From assembly GCF_003252795.1 (NCBI RefSeq), contig NZ_QEPQ01000001.1, positions 62,001-126,000 of the forward strand: DNA of 64,000 bases. The letters are read 5' to 3'. The notes beneath the pieces were generated by a model. That model made no database searches and was not told the DNA's origin. It saw only the letters and a program-made list of their open reading frames with translations. The DNA is from Haemophilus parainfluenzae (GTDB lineage Bacteria; Pseudomonadota; Gammaproteobacteria; Enterobacterales; Pasteurellaceae). Below are positions 38,486 to 47,022 of this stretch, in pieces. How positions within the stretch are numbered: the first letter of the stretch is position 1; the number at the start of each line of letters is the position of its first letter. A program made the translations under genes and the position numbers.

Positions 38486-39298
38486 TTATAACAATGATGG
38501 TGCAACACCGAGTAATTTTCTTGTGTAATCCACTGTTGGGTGGTTGAAAATATCTTCAGTGCTACCCGTTTCCAAAATTTGACCGCCATACATCACGACA
38601 ATGCGATCAGATACTTGACGTACTGTTTGGATATCATGAGAGATAAACACCATGGCAAGATTGAGTTCTTTTTTCAAATCAGCCAATAAGTTTAATACCT
38701 GAGCACGAACGGATACATCTAATGCAGAAGTCGGTTCATCCGCCACAATCAGTTTTGGATTCAGCGCTAAAGCACGTGCAATCGCCACACGTTGTTTTTG
38801 CCCACCTGATAAACGAGTTGGTTCAACTTGTGCTGCAGAACGTGGCAAACCTACGCGAGAAAGCAAGTCATACACACGTTTTTCCCGTTCATGGGGTTGT
38901 AACACATTGTGAATATCCATTGGGTCACGCAAAATATCCAACACTTTCATACGAGGATTCAGTGCGGTTGCCGGGTCTTGGAAAATGACCGACACTTGAC
39001 GACCGAATTGTTTTCTTGCTTCTGAGCTGCCATACTGCATTTGTAAACCGTTGAATTTCACTAAACCTGACGTTGGTTTAAGAAGTCCAATAATCACGTT
39101 GGCTAAGGTAGATTTCCCACAGCCAGACTCCCCTACTAAACCAATGGTTTCCCCTGCTTTGATGCCAAGACTCACATTGTTCACCGCAGTGAATTTTTTA
39201 CGTCCAAACAATGAACCGTCGCGAGAAGGAAATTGCACCACGATATTTTCTAAATCAATGATGTTTTGTTCTTTAATGACTTTAATACTACTGCTCAT
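38486..39298 (-). CDS. Peptide/nickel-family ABC transporter ATPase (DppF-type)
   Basis: 270 residues. Walker A GLVGESGCGKSTLANVI is near residue 55, the signature LSGGQKQRVAIARALALNPKLIVADEPTSALD runs into Walker B, and the switch histidine is in MVFISHDIQTV. It is the second ATPase of the importer; the first is fused to a permease upstream. The gene starts 1 base after the fusion gene's stop. Substrate is unknown: di/oligopeptide, nickel chelate or glutathione are all possible in this family. Confidence 0.88.
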   Translation of the reverse strand: MSSSIKVIKEQNIIDLENIVVQFPSRDGSLFGRKKFTAVNNVSLGIKAGETIGLVGESGCGKSTLANVIIGLLKPTSGLVKFNGLQMQYGSSEARKQFGRQVSVIFQDPATALNPRMKVLDILRDPMDIHNVLQPHEREKRVYDLLSRVGLPRSAAQVEPTRLSGGQKQRVAIARALALNPKLIVADEPTSALDVSVRAQVLNLLADLKKELNLAMVFISHDIQTVRQVSDRIVVMYGGQILETGSTEDIFNHPTVDYTRKLLGVAPSLL

Positions 39299-39299
39299 A

Positions 39300-41276
39300 T
39301 TATGCTCCTTTCGCTTCCGTTACAGGCTTAGCTAGATGAGAAGCCCACAAGTGAGACGGCTCGCCTTCCACGGAGGTTAATATCAATTTTTGATCCGGAT
39401 TTGCATCTGGTCGTAATGAACGACTTGCGAAACGGTCACCTGTAGCAAAATCGTAAGGCGATGGTACGCTGCCCGGAATTTGATATAAACGTTTTGCACG
39501 GACTTCGGTTGAAAGGACAGAACCCAATAAGCCACGTGTATATTCGTGAGTTGGATTAGCAAGCAATAAGGATGTTGGTGCCATTTCAACCACTTGTCCT
39601 GCATACATTACGGTAATGTGGTGAGCTAATTGAGCAACCAAGGCTAAATCGTGGCTGACAAACACCATTGCAAATCCCAGTTTTTCACGTAATTCATTCA
39701 ATAATTTCACCACTTCAGCTTGAACGGTTACGTCTAATGCGGTTGTTGGTTCATCGGCGATTAATAATTTCGGCTCACGAGTCAATGCCATTGCAATTAC
39801 CACACGTTGACGTTGACCACCAGAGAGCTCATGCGGATAACGGTTCAATACTTTTTCAGGATCAAGGTGTACCCATTCCAACAATTTTTCTGCGGTATGG
39901 TGGCTGCCACGTTTGATGAGCTGTGCCATTTGATCTTTGATACGCATTGATGGGTTTAACGCACTTAAAGAGTCTTGGTAAATCATCGCAATTTCAGAGC
40001 CACGCAATTCACTTAAATTGTGAGAATTAAGCAAGCTATGTTGTTTGCCACTGCGGTCGGTGAAAAGCACTTCCCCAGTGATTTTGGCTGTTTTTGGTAA
40101 CAAGCCCATGATAGAGAATGCTGTAATAGATTTACCACAACCTGACTCGCCTACTAATCCCATAGTTTCACCTTCATTTACGGTGAAGCTGATATTATCG
40201 ACCAATGGAATTTCACCATAACGATTCGGGAAACGAATAGATAAGTTTTTCACTTGTAAAATCGGTTTTGCATTTGGATCTAATTGCATACGATTAGTAC
40301 GTGTGATTTCTTTTTCATGTAATTTGAGTAAGTAACGTTTTAACGCAAGACCTTCAGAAAGCGCTTCTTGTACGTCAGTAGAAAGACGTTCATCTGATTT
40401 GCCTTCTGGTTTTTTACCGCCTTTTAAGCGCGGGTTAACCAATGCATCAGTAAGACCTTCCGCTAAGATATTTAAAGCTAATACGGTTAAAAGAATCATC
40501 ACACCTGCAAAGGTTGTCGCCCACCATGCACCGTTTAATACGATGTTACGACCTTCAGAAAGGATGTTACCCCATGAAGGATGTGGTGGTTGTACACCTG
40601 CGCCCAAGAAAGAAAGCGAGGCTTCGAATACAATGGCATCTGCCACCATTACGGTTGCAAAGACTAAAACCGGTGCAGCAGTATTGCGTACAACGTGTTT
40701 GAGAAGAATATAAGTACGGCTACCTCCAATAACGCGTTCAGCACGCACATAGTCTTCATCCCATTGTGATACCACATTCGCACGAACTACACGAGCAAGT
40801 TGCGGAGTATAAACCACGGCAATCGTGATGATAATAACCGGCACAGAGTTACCAAAGGTTGCTAATAACACTGCCGCTAATGCGATACCAGGGAAGGCCA
40901 TTAAAATATCCATTAAGCGCATGATAATTTCATTGCCCCATTTCTCGGATGTCGCTGCAGTTGCACCTAAAATACTACCGAAAATAATGGCACAAGCTAC
41001 CGCACCTAACCCGATAAATAAGGAGGTTTGGGCACCATACACAATACGAGAGAAAATATCACGACCAAGTCGATCAGTCCCAAACCAATATTCCGCACTT
41101 GGAGCACGCATACGTGCGATCACTTCTAATGGATCATGTGTTGCGACCCAAGGGGCAAACACCGCCACTAAAGCAACGAAAACTAAGAATAATAATGAAA
41201 TTTTTGATGCGGTGGAAAGTGCTCGGAATCTCGCACCGCTTGCAGCTAATCGATCTGCTAAACCTTGACGAAACAT
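39300..41276 (-). CDS. Fused ABC transporter permease-ATPase (DppC-DppD type)
   Basis: 658 residues in two parts. Residues 1-290 are a DppC-like permease: helices at LLFLVFVALVAVFAPWV, then FIGLGAVACAIIFGSILGAT, and the EAA-type loop near VRAERVIGGSRTYILLKHVVRNTAAPVL. After a linker (KGGKKPEGKSDERL, then 30 charged residues) residues 345-640 are a DppD-like ATPase with Walker A GLVGESGCGKSITAFSI, signature LSGGQRQRVVIAMALTREP and Walker B LLIADEPTTALD. In most relatives these are separate genes. It overlaps the upstream permease gene by one base. Confidence 0.9.
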   Translation of the reverse strand: MFRQGLADRLAASGARFRALSTASKISLLFLVFVALVAVFAPWVATHDPLEVIARMRAPSAEYWFGTDRLGRDIFSRIVYGAQTSLFIGLGAVACAIIFGSILGATAATSEKWGNEIIMRLMDILMAFPGIALAAVLLATFGNSVPVIIITIAVVYTPQLARVVRANVVSQWDEDYVRAERVIGGSRTYILLKHVVRNTAAPVLVFATVMVADAIVFEASLSFLGAGVQPPHPSWGNILSEGRNIVLNGAWWATTFAGVMILLTVLALNILAEGLTDALVNPRLKGGKKPEGKSDERLSTDVQEALSEGLALKRYLLKLHEKEITRTNRMQLDPNAKPILQVKNLSIRFPNRYGEIPLVDNISFTVNEGETMGLVGESGCGKSITAFSIMGLLPKTAKITGEVLFTDRSGKQHSLLNSHNLSELRGSEIAMIYQDSLSALNPSMRIKDQMAQLIKRGSHHTAEKLLEWVHLDPEKVLNRYPHELSGGQRQRVVIAMALTREPKLLIADEPTTALDVTVQAEVVKLLNELREKLGFAMVFVSHDLALVAQLAHHITVMYAGQVVEMAPTSLLLANPTHEYTRGLLGSVLSTEVRAKRLYQIPGSVPSPYDFATGDRFASRSLRPDANPDQKLILTSVEGEPSHLWASHLAKPVTEAKGA

Positions 41277-42229
41277 TATAGACTCCGAATTTTAGGGTTA
41301 ATCAACACATAGAGAATATCAACGATAATATTCACTAAAACGAAGGTAAAGGCGATAGTCAGAACCACACCTTGTACTAAGTGTAAGTCGTGGTTGACGA
41401 TACCGTTAAAAATCAATTTACCCATGCCTGGTAAATCGAAGATTTGTTCGATAACTACCGCACCACCAAGTAAGTAACCTACACGTAAGCCTAATACGGT
41501 CACAGGTGTGATTAAGGCATTGCGTAATACGTTGTGACGAATAACAGTTGCATAAGGCACACCGTTACCAATCGCCGTTCTCACATAATCTTTATCCATT
41601 TCTTCTACCATGGTTGTACGCACTACACGAATTAATGACGCACATACTGGCACAGCAAGCGCAAGAGATGGCAAAATCATGGAATTGATATACCCCATTG
41701 GGCTTTCGCTGAATGGCACAAAACCACCTGAAGGCAACCAATCTAATTCCAAAGAGAACCATTGAATAAGTAAGATACCTAACCAGAATGAAGGGGTCGC
41801 AACCGCAGCAACAGAGATTAAACGAATCACTTGGTCTACCCAACTATCACGATAAAGCGCTGCAAGTACACCTAATGAGAAAGACACTACTGCCGCAAAC
41901 ACCACACCAATTAAGGTAAGTTGTAACGTAATTGGGAAAGATTTCGCTAACATGCTACTAATCGGTAATTCTGGTGGCATCGTCACACCAAAATCCAATA
42001 CAAGTAAGTTGCCTAAGAAGCGAAAATATTGAACAAAGAGTGGATCATTTAAGCCATGTGATTCGCGGTAAAGTTGTTTTGCCGCTTCACTAGCACTTTC
42101 GCCCAATGCCACTGTAGCAGGATCACCCGGCGTGAATTGAAGCACTACAAAGACGAGTGCTGTTACACCAAGTATCATGACCGGCAAAGCCATCAATCGG
42201 CGTAACAATAATCGAAGTATCATTTCCAT
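41276..42229 (-). CDS. Peptide/nickel-family ABC transporter permease (DppB-type)
   Basis: 317 residues, six transmembrane helices. RRLMALPVMILGVTALVFVVLQFTPGDPA is the typical DppB/NikB start, and the coupling loop is in DKDYVRTAIGNGVPYATVIRHNVLRNALIT. It is the first gene of the permease-ATPase transcript and has its own promoter module at 42270-42400, separate from the binding-protein gene upstream. Confidence 0.9.
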   Translation of the reverse strand: MEMILRLLLRRLMALPVMILGVTALVFVVLQFTPGDPATVALGESASEAAKQLYRESHGLNDPLFVQYFRFLGNLLVLDFGVTMPPELPISSMLAKSFPITLQLTLIGVVFAAVVSFSLGVLAALYRDSWVDQVIRLISVAAVATPSFWLGILLIQWFSLELDWLPSGGFVPFSESPMGYINSMILPSLALAVPVCASLIRVVRTTMVEEMDKDYVRTAIGNGVPYATVIRHNVLRNALITPVTVLGLRVGYLLGGAVVIEQIFDLPGMGKLIFNGIVNHDLHLVQGVVLTIAFTFVLVNIIVDILYVLINPKIRSL

Positions 42230-42303
42230 CTGACCTCTCCTATTCTATTTTGAGAAATTCATTAAATTAAAAATGAAGTGAAACAATCAAATTAAAAAAC
42301 AAA

Positions 42304-42389
42304 ATGATTTATACAAATCATAATATCCGCTCTATACCCTGTCAATCCAAGTACCTCGGGCAAAGTTCAAATCTGTGATCGGCTTCACA
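42304..42389 (-). promoter_or_regulatory. Promoter module of the permease/ATPase genes
   Basis: On the minus strand: a perfect CRP site TGTGATCGGCTTCACA read on the plus strand at 42374-42389 (TGTGA-N6-TCACA), then TTGACA (42340-42345), 17-base spacer, TATGAT (42317-42322), then the palindrome ATGATTT-ATAC-AAATCAT (42304-42321) over the -10 and start. The CRP centre is about 71 bases upstream of the start. A related copy precedes the binding-protein gene. Confidence 0.75.
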
Positions 42390-42479
42390 AAGATTTTTTT
42401 GAAATAAAATAGGGAGAAAAAATGATTGAAAAACAGGGGAAAAAATGACCGCACTTTGGTATTAAAAAGAAAGAAAAAA

Positions 42480-42501
42480 GGCTGTTGATTGCTCAACAGC
42501 C
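42480..42501 (-). terminator. Terminator of the binding-protein gene
   Basis: GGCTGTTGA-TTGC-TCAACAGCC, perfect 9-bp stem, with an A-run before it that gives a U-tract on the minus strand. It separates the abundant binding-protein transcript from the membrane components. Confidence 0.85.
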
Positions 42502-42521
42502 CAAACATTAAAAAAGTACTT

Positions 42522-44120
42522 TTATTTACGGCCCACACCGAGGAAAGATAAACCGGTTGTCGCCAAGGGTTGATAGCCTTCAAGGCTGCTATCATCCCAT
42601 GCTGAAGGGAGTTTACGGTGAACAATCGGATAAAGTGGTACTTCAGCCGCAATAATGTTAATCGCTTCTTCCCATGATTTTTTCGCTTCAGCGTGATCTT
42701 TTGCTCTCACAGCTGCATTGAGCAATTCAGTCACTTTCGCAAATTCAGGGGTGTTGCTCCAGCGGAAACGACGTTTCGGCCATACATCACCACGATACCA
42801 CCAGCTTAAAAGCAAGTCTAAGTCGTTACCGAACACTGATGGGTCACCCGGCGCGATTGCCACTTCATACACACCAGGATCTACGTTGTTGCTATATAAC
42901 GCACCTGATTGTAAGTGTTGTAAAGTCACTTTCACACCTGGAATCTTGTTCCAAGACTCTAAAATTAACGGTGCTGATTCTTTCACCCAGTCGTGATCAG
43001 TTGCGAGCAATTCAAATTTAAGCTCAGTCACACCTGCTTCTTTTAATAATGCTGCTGCTTTTTCCGGATCATAAGGATATTGAGTTGATGCCTTAATATA
43101 ATCTGGGTGAGTGGTTTGTAAGTATGATGTTGCTGCTTCTGCATTACCATCAAATACAATATCAACAAGTTTTTCAGTGTTCAAACCATAGTGTAACGCT
43201 TGACGTACTTTTGGATTGTTAAACGGTGCTTTTTCACAGTTAAACATTAAGAATAGCAAGCCGAAAGATTGAACGGATTGCACTTGTTGTTTTTTATTTT
43301 TCAAACGGCTAATGTCTAAATAAGGCACACTTTCCATTGCTTGAGTACGTTTAGACTCTTGTGCAGTTACACGAGCGGCCGCATCAGAAAGTAATAACCA
43401 AGACATTTTTTCAACTTGTGCTGGATATTTACCATTGTAAGGTTCATAAGCTTCAAAGACGATTTTGTCATCTTTCACTGCTGAAACAAATTTGAATGGA
43501 CCTGAACCAATTGGGTGTGCATCAAATGCAGATTGTCCCACTTTATCGATCACATGTTTCGGTACAATTTTCACACAAGTTAAGCGGTTAGCGAATAAAG
43601 CAAATGGATATTTCAATTTAAATTCCACGACTTTATCGTCTACAGCTTTCACACTTTCAATGAAATCAATAAACATTACAAATAATGATTTATTGGCAGG
43701 ATCAATAATACGATTGAAGGAATACACAACGTCTTCAGTGGTAACAGGTGCGCCGTCATGGAAAGTTGCGCCTTCACGTAAGGTTATACGCCATGTTTTT
43801 TCATCAACTTGCTCTGGCTCTTTTCCGGCTAAAGCAAGATAAGGTTCACGAGTTGCAGGATGCAAATCCACCAAACCTTCAAAAATATGTAAGTTTGCGG
43901 CATAAGGCGAAGCACCACTTGATGTCATTGGGTCAAAACCGGTAGAAAGTGGATAAGCAATCCCCGCTTCAATGGTTTTACCTTTAATATCTGCAGCAAA
44001 AGCTTTTGGTGTAAATGAGCCTAATGTGCCACTAAATGCAAGACCTGCCCCCACGCCAGCCATCAGCTTCATAAAATGACGACGAGATTCATTTGTTTCA
44101 AAGGAAAAATGCTTTGTCAT
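42522..44120 (-). CDS. ABC transporter substrate-binding protein (family 5, Tat-exported)
   Basis: 532 residues. The N-terminus has a twin-arginine signal ([24 protein letters not shown]) with a cleavage site near AFAADI, which suggests export of a folded protein, perhaps loaded with cofactor. [32 protein letters not shown] and [10 protein letters not shown] are family 5 (peptide, haem, nickel) binding-protein motifs. ATG 44120 is chosen because AGGAG lies 6 bases upstream; longer in-frame starts lack a ribosome site. It has its own CRP-linked promoter. Confidence 0.9.
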   Translation of the reverse strand: MTKHFSFETNESRRHFMKLMAGVGAGLAFSGTLGSFTPKAFAADIKGKTIEAGIAYPLSTGFDPMTSSGASPYAANLHIFEGLVDLHPATREPYLALAGKEPEQVDEKTWRITLREGATFHDGAPVTTEDVVYSFNRIIDPANKSLFVMFIDFIESVKAVDDKVVEFKLKYPFALFANRLTCVKIVPKHVIDKVGQSAFDAHPIGSGPFKFVSAVKDDKIVFEAYEPYNGKYPAQVEKMSWLLLSDAAARVTAQESKRTQAMESVPYLDISRLKNKKQQVQSVQSFGLLFLMFNCEKAPFNNPKVRQALHYGLNTEKLVDIVFDGNAEAATSYLQTTHPDYIKASTQYPYDPEKAAALLKEAGVTELKFELLATDHDWVKESAPLILESWNKIPGVKVTLQHLQSGALYSNNVDPGVYEVAIAPGDPSVFGNDLDLLLSWWYRGDVWPKRRFRWSNTPEFAKVTELLNAAVRAKDHAEAKKSWEEAINIIAAEVPLYPIVHRKLPSAWDDSSLEGYQPLATTGLSFLGVGRK

Positions 44121-44220
44121 ACTAAACTCCTGATGAGTAATAAAATCATATTTTTGGTTTTTAAACCTAGCCAAACATTTCATTCGAAAATGAAGTAAAG
44201 CAATCAAATCTTAGAATAAA

Positions 44221-44296
44221 ATGATTTACATCAATCATAATCATCTTCGATTCATTCTGTCAAAGGGGAAATATTGAATGTGTGATCTACTTCACA
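44221..44296 (-). promoter_or_regulatory. Promoter module of the binding-protein gene
   Basis: Perfect CRP site TGTGATCTACTTCACA at 44281-44296; on the minus strand TTGACA (44258-44263), 18-base spacer, TATGAT (44234-44239). ATGATT-N6-AATCAT covers the start; read on the minus strand it includes TTGAT-GTAA-ATCAT, 9 of 10 to the FNR consensus. The CRP centre is about 61 bases upstream of the start, the class I position. Confidence 0.75.
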
Positions 44297-44472
44297 GAGT
44301 TTTTCACTATTAAGAACAAAGTTTTTAACTATGCATAATCAATTATAAATAGGTTTTAACTATTAAATCACTAGATAATATGAAATAGCCATCAGAAAAA
44401 ATGACGCTTATAATGACCGCACTTCCCAAGCAAGGGAACAACATTTTAATCAACAATAAAGAGGAAAATACT

Positions 44473-44955
44473 ATGTCAAAAACATCAATCGGTTTAGATA
44501 AAAAAGCATCTGAAAAATTAGCAGCAAAATTAAACGAATTATTAGCAACCTATCAAGTATTCTATACTAACGTACGTGGTTACCACTGGAATATCAAAGG
44601 TGTAAACTTCTTTGAATTACACGCAAAATTTGAAGAAATCTACACAGATTTAGTAGAAAAAGTTGATGAGGTCGCAGAACGTATCTTAACTTTAGGTTAC
44701 ACCCCACATAACGGTTATTCACAATACTTCAAAGACTCACGTATTAAAGAAGAGTTAGGAATAAGTGATGCACAATCTTGCTTAAAAGGCACATTAGAAG
44801 GATTAAAAGTATTACTTGAACAACAACGTGAAATTCTTGAATTAGCAGGTGAATCTGATGATGAAGGTACAGCTTCTCAAATGAGTGACTACATCAAAGA
44901 ACAAGAAAAACTTGTTTGGATGTTCCAAGCCGCTTGCCAAACTTGCCATGCTTAA
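44473..44955 (+). CDS. dps: Dps/ferritin-like DNA-protecting protein
   Basis: 160 residues, Dps family dodecamer that oxidises iron with peroxide and shields DNA. The inter-subunit ferroxidase site is in YHWNIKGVNFFELHAKFEEIYTDLVEKVDEVAERI (His, His, Asp and Glu ligands, roughly residues 30-65). I take ATG 44473 with GAGGAA upstream; an in-frame ATG at 44401 would add an unrelated 24 residues. It ends with CQTCHA, two cysteines three apart, unusual for Dps. It is divergent from the ABC transporter. Confidence 0.92.
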   Translation: MSKTSIGLDKKASEKLAAKLNELLATYQVFYTNVRGYHWNIKGVNFFELHAKFEEIYTDLVEKVDEVAERILTLGYTPHNGYSQYFKDSRIKEELGISDAQSCLKGTLEGLKVLLEQQREILELAGESDDEGTASQMSDYIKEQEKLVWMFQAACQTCHA

Positions 44956-44985
44956 TTAAATATAGGTTAAATGCGAAAGCCGACT

Positions 44986-45010
44986 GATGTCGGCTTTTTT
45001 ATTTTCTACA
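44986..45010 (+). terminator. Terminator of dps
   Basis: AAAGCCGAC-TGAT-GTCGGCTTTTTT, a perfect 9-bp stem that also faces the end of yjjB on the other strand. Confidence 0.85.
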
Positions 45011-45467
45011 CGACCGGCTTTTGTCGATAGAACAATAATCCAGGTAAGGCGAGGCCCAAAACAAGGGCTCCCAAAATAAAGCTGGTATTGATAAAAGAGC
45101 TGATCATTTGCTCAAATAATGTATCGGAAAAGCCATAATGATGAATTTGTACGATAGCAATCATCGCTTTATAAGCATGAACCCCTGGAATCATTGGAAT
45201 AATTGCCGCAACAGTAAAGACTTTTGGATGGGCTAAATAGCGATGAGATAAATGCACGCCAATAAAACCAATCACACAAGTGGCGAAAAAAGTGGCAAAA
45301 ACAATCGGGACACCAAAGTGTAATAATAACGTTCTCGTGACATGCCCAAGTGCGCCTAAAATAGCACAATACTTTAAGGCCTTCGGCGGAACATTAAATA
45401 CTAAGGCAAATCCTACTGCAGGAATGGCTGCAAAAAGCATATCGTCGAGTAAATTCAATAAAAACAT
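45006..45467 (-). CDS. yjjB: Threonine/serine exporter-family membrane protein YjjB
   Basis: 153 residues, four to five transmembrane helices; the smaller half of the split ThrE-type exporter. KVFTVAAIIPMIPGVHAYKAM is the conserved PGVxAY motif. In E. coli YjjP and YjjB together export succinate. It starts 4 bases after yjjP ends, so the pair is co-expressed. Confidence 0.88.
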   Translation of the reverse strand: MFLLNLLDDMLFAAIPAVGFALVFNVPPKALKYCAILGALGHVTRTLLLHFGVPIVFATFFATCVIGFIGVHLSHRYLAHPKVFTVAAIIPMIPGVHAYKAMIAIVQIHHYGFSDTLFEQMISSFINTSFILGALVLGLALPGLLFYRQKPVV

Positions 45468-45471
45468 CCTA

Positions 45472-46242
45472 TTACCCCACCCAAGAAACGATATTTAAAA
45501 GATTTAATGCAAAGACGATACCTAAACAAGCACCAAAGGTGAGAACCGTAGCAATGGTCCATCGTCCTATTCCCATATTGACATACCCTTTTAAAATATC
45601 TGCAAGTGAATTAATTAATGGGAATCCTGGGACAAGTAATAAAACGCTAGAAGCCAATGCGATATGAGGATCATTGCCTAAACTATATTTCAAACTGATA
45701 CCGGAAATCAGTGAGGCAACAAAAGCGGTAATGGCAAAAACGATGAGTGGATTGTAATGATGTTTAGAAATTTCTTGTCGAACAAACATGGCAATAGCAG
45801 AGGCAATAAAGGTGATTGTACAAATTGTGATATCTCCGCCAGAAAGGTGAGCAAAAGAGGCACAAGATAAACCAATCATAAACACCACCAAATAACGGTT
45901 ATATTTCAGTGGTTTTAATTTGTCCAGTTTCTTTTGAGCCATGGACAAATCATACAAGTGATGCTCTACGGCAACCACAATGTGCTGTACATCCGTAACA
46001 ATTTGCATATTAATGCCTTTATCGACATTTTTCCGCACGGTGGTAATACAATGCTGCTTAGAAAGTGTGGTTAATAAGACTGCATTTGCCGTTAAAGCAC
46101 ATTCCACGCTTTCAATGCCTAAAGCCACACCTAATCGCTGTGCCATTTGTACGACGACAGCACTTTCTGCGCCATGCTGTAACAATAACAAAGCGGTTTC
46201 CACACAAATACGGGTAACCGCTCGTTGGTATTCCTGATCCAT
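45472..46242 (-). CDS. yjjP: Threonine/serine exporter-family protein YjjP
   Basis: 256 residues. The N-terminal cytoplasmic domain (ETALLLLQHGAESAVVVQMAQRLGVALG) belongs to the ThrE N-terminal family, and five hydrophobic helices follow, including LLLVPGFPLINSLADIL. It forms the larger subunit with YjjB. In a dicarboxylate-producing facultative anaerobe, succinate export is a sensible role. Confidence 0.88.
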   Translation of the reverse strand: MDQEYQRAVTRICVETALLLLQHGAESAVVVQMAQRLGVALGIESVECALTANAVLLTTLSKQHCITTVRKNVDKGINMQIVTDVQHIVVAVEHHLYDLSMAQKKLDKLKPLKYNRYLVVFMIGLSCASFAHLSGGDITICTITFIASAIAMFVRQEISKHHYNPLIVFAITAFVASLISGISLKYSLGNDPHIALASSVLLLVPGFPLINSLADILKGYVNMGIGRWTIATVLTFGACLGIVFALNLLNIVSWVG

Positions 46243-46371
46243 ATCTCTGCGCTCTTATTAAAGTAAACCTTAGAGATTATAGATCGATGAATAAAAAATA
46301 CTGAAAAAATGACCGCACCTATGATCCAAGTCAAAACTTCAGTATTTTCAAGCCTCATGGCTTAGCAGATA

Positions 46372-47019
46372 TTAAATGGCTTTATCAAAATACAACGGCA
46401 CATGACTTAACTTAGCCATATTCGTAACGTAAGCTAAAACCGCTGGTGGGAATTTGATTCCTTTCACACAAGTCAGGTTTCGTAATACAGGGAAAACGAT
46501 AATATCTTCAAGAGAAAGTTTTCCGTTTAAGGCATTTTCAGATTGAATTAATACCGCTAATTTCTCTAAATCGCCTTTTAAGCGAGTAAGATAGGTTTCG
46601 GACTTCGCAATATTTTCAGCAAAATCACCAATAAATTCCGTTTTCTTTTTAGTGAAATAATCGACCGCACTTTGGGTTTCAAATTCTGCTAAACCAATTT
46701 GCGTAAAGCGTGCAGTCGTAAGATGACCATAATAACTGCCAACTTCTTTTAACCATGTTTCAATTTCAGGACGAACGTGTTCAGATAAGATTTTTTCACC
46801 AAAATGTTCATCTACATAATGCACGATATCCAAACTTTCCGGCATCGCAGTACCATCTTCTTTGACAAGAATTGGCACAACCTTTTTGCCCACTAAACCA
46901 ATTGGCGTTGCTTCATCATCATTTGCAAGCACTACAAGTTCTACCGGTAAATTTTTTAAACCAAAAATCATGCGGGCACGTACACAAAACGGGCAATGAT
47001 CGTAAACATATAATTTCAT
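46372..47019 (-). CDS. grxB: Glutaredoxin 2 (GrxB)
   Basis: 215 residues, glutathione-S-transferase-like fold: a thioredoxin domain with active site CPFCVRAR at residues 9-12 (MKLYVYDHCPFC), the cis-proline segment KKVVPILVKEDG and ESLDIVHYVDEHFG, then an all-helical C-terminal domain. It reduces disulfides and glutathionylated proteins. The length matches E. coli Grx2. It lies 3 bases after recD in the same direction. Confidence 0.93.
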   Translation of the reverse strand: MKLYVYDHCPFCVRARMIFGLKNLPVELVVLANDDEATPIGLVGKKVVPILVKEDGTAMPESLDIVHYVDEHFGEKILSEHVRPEIETWLKEVGSYYGHLTTARFTQIGLAEFETQSAVDYFTKKKTEFIGDFAENIAKSETYLTRLKGDLEKLAVLIQSENALNGKLSLEDIIVFPVLRNLTCVKGIKFPPAVLAYVTNMAKLSHVPLYFDKAI

Positions 47020-47022
47020 TTT

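Noticed and set aside
40399-41268. Plus-strand ORFs of 104 and 147 codons within the ABC permease gene
   Set aside because: Antisense shadows of a membrane protein gene; composition reflects the real frame.
44401-44472. Longer N-terminus for Dps
   Set aside because: The added 24 residues do not resemble any Dps, and GAGGAA directs the inner ATG at 44473.
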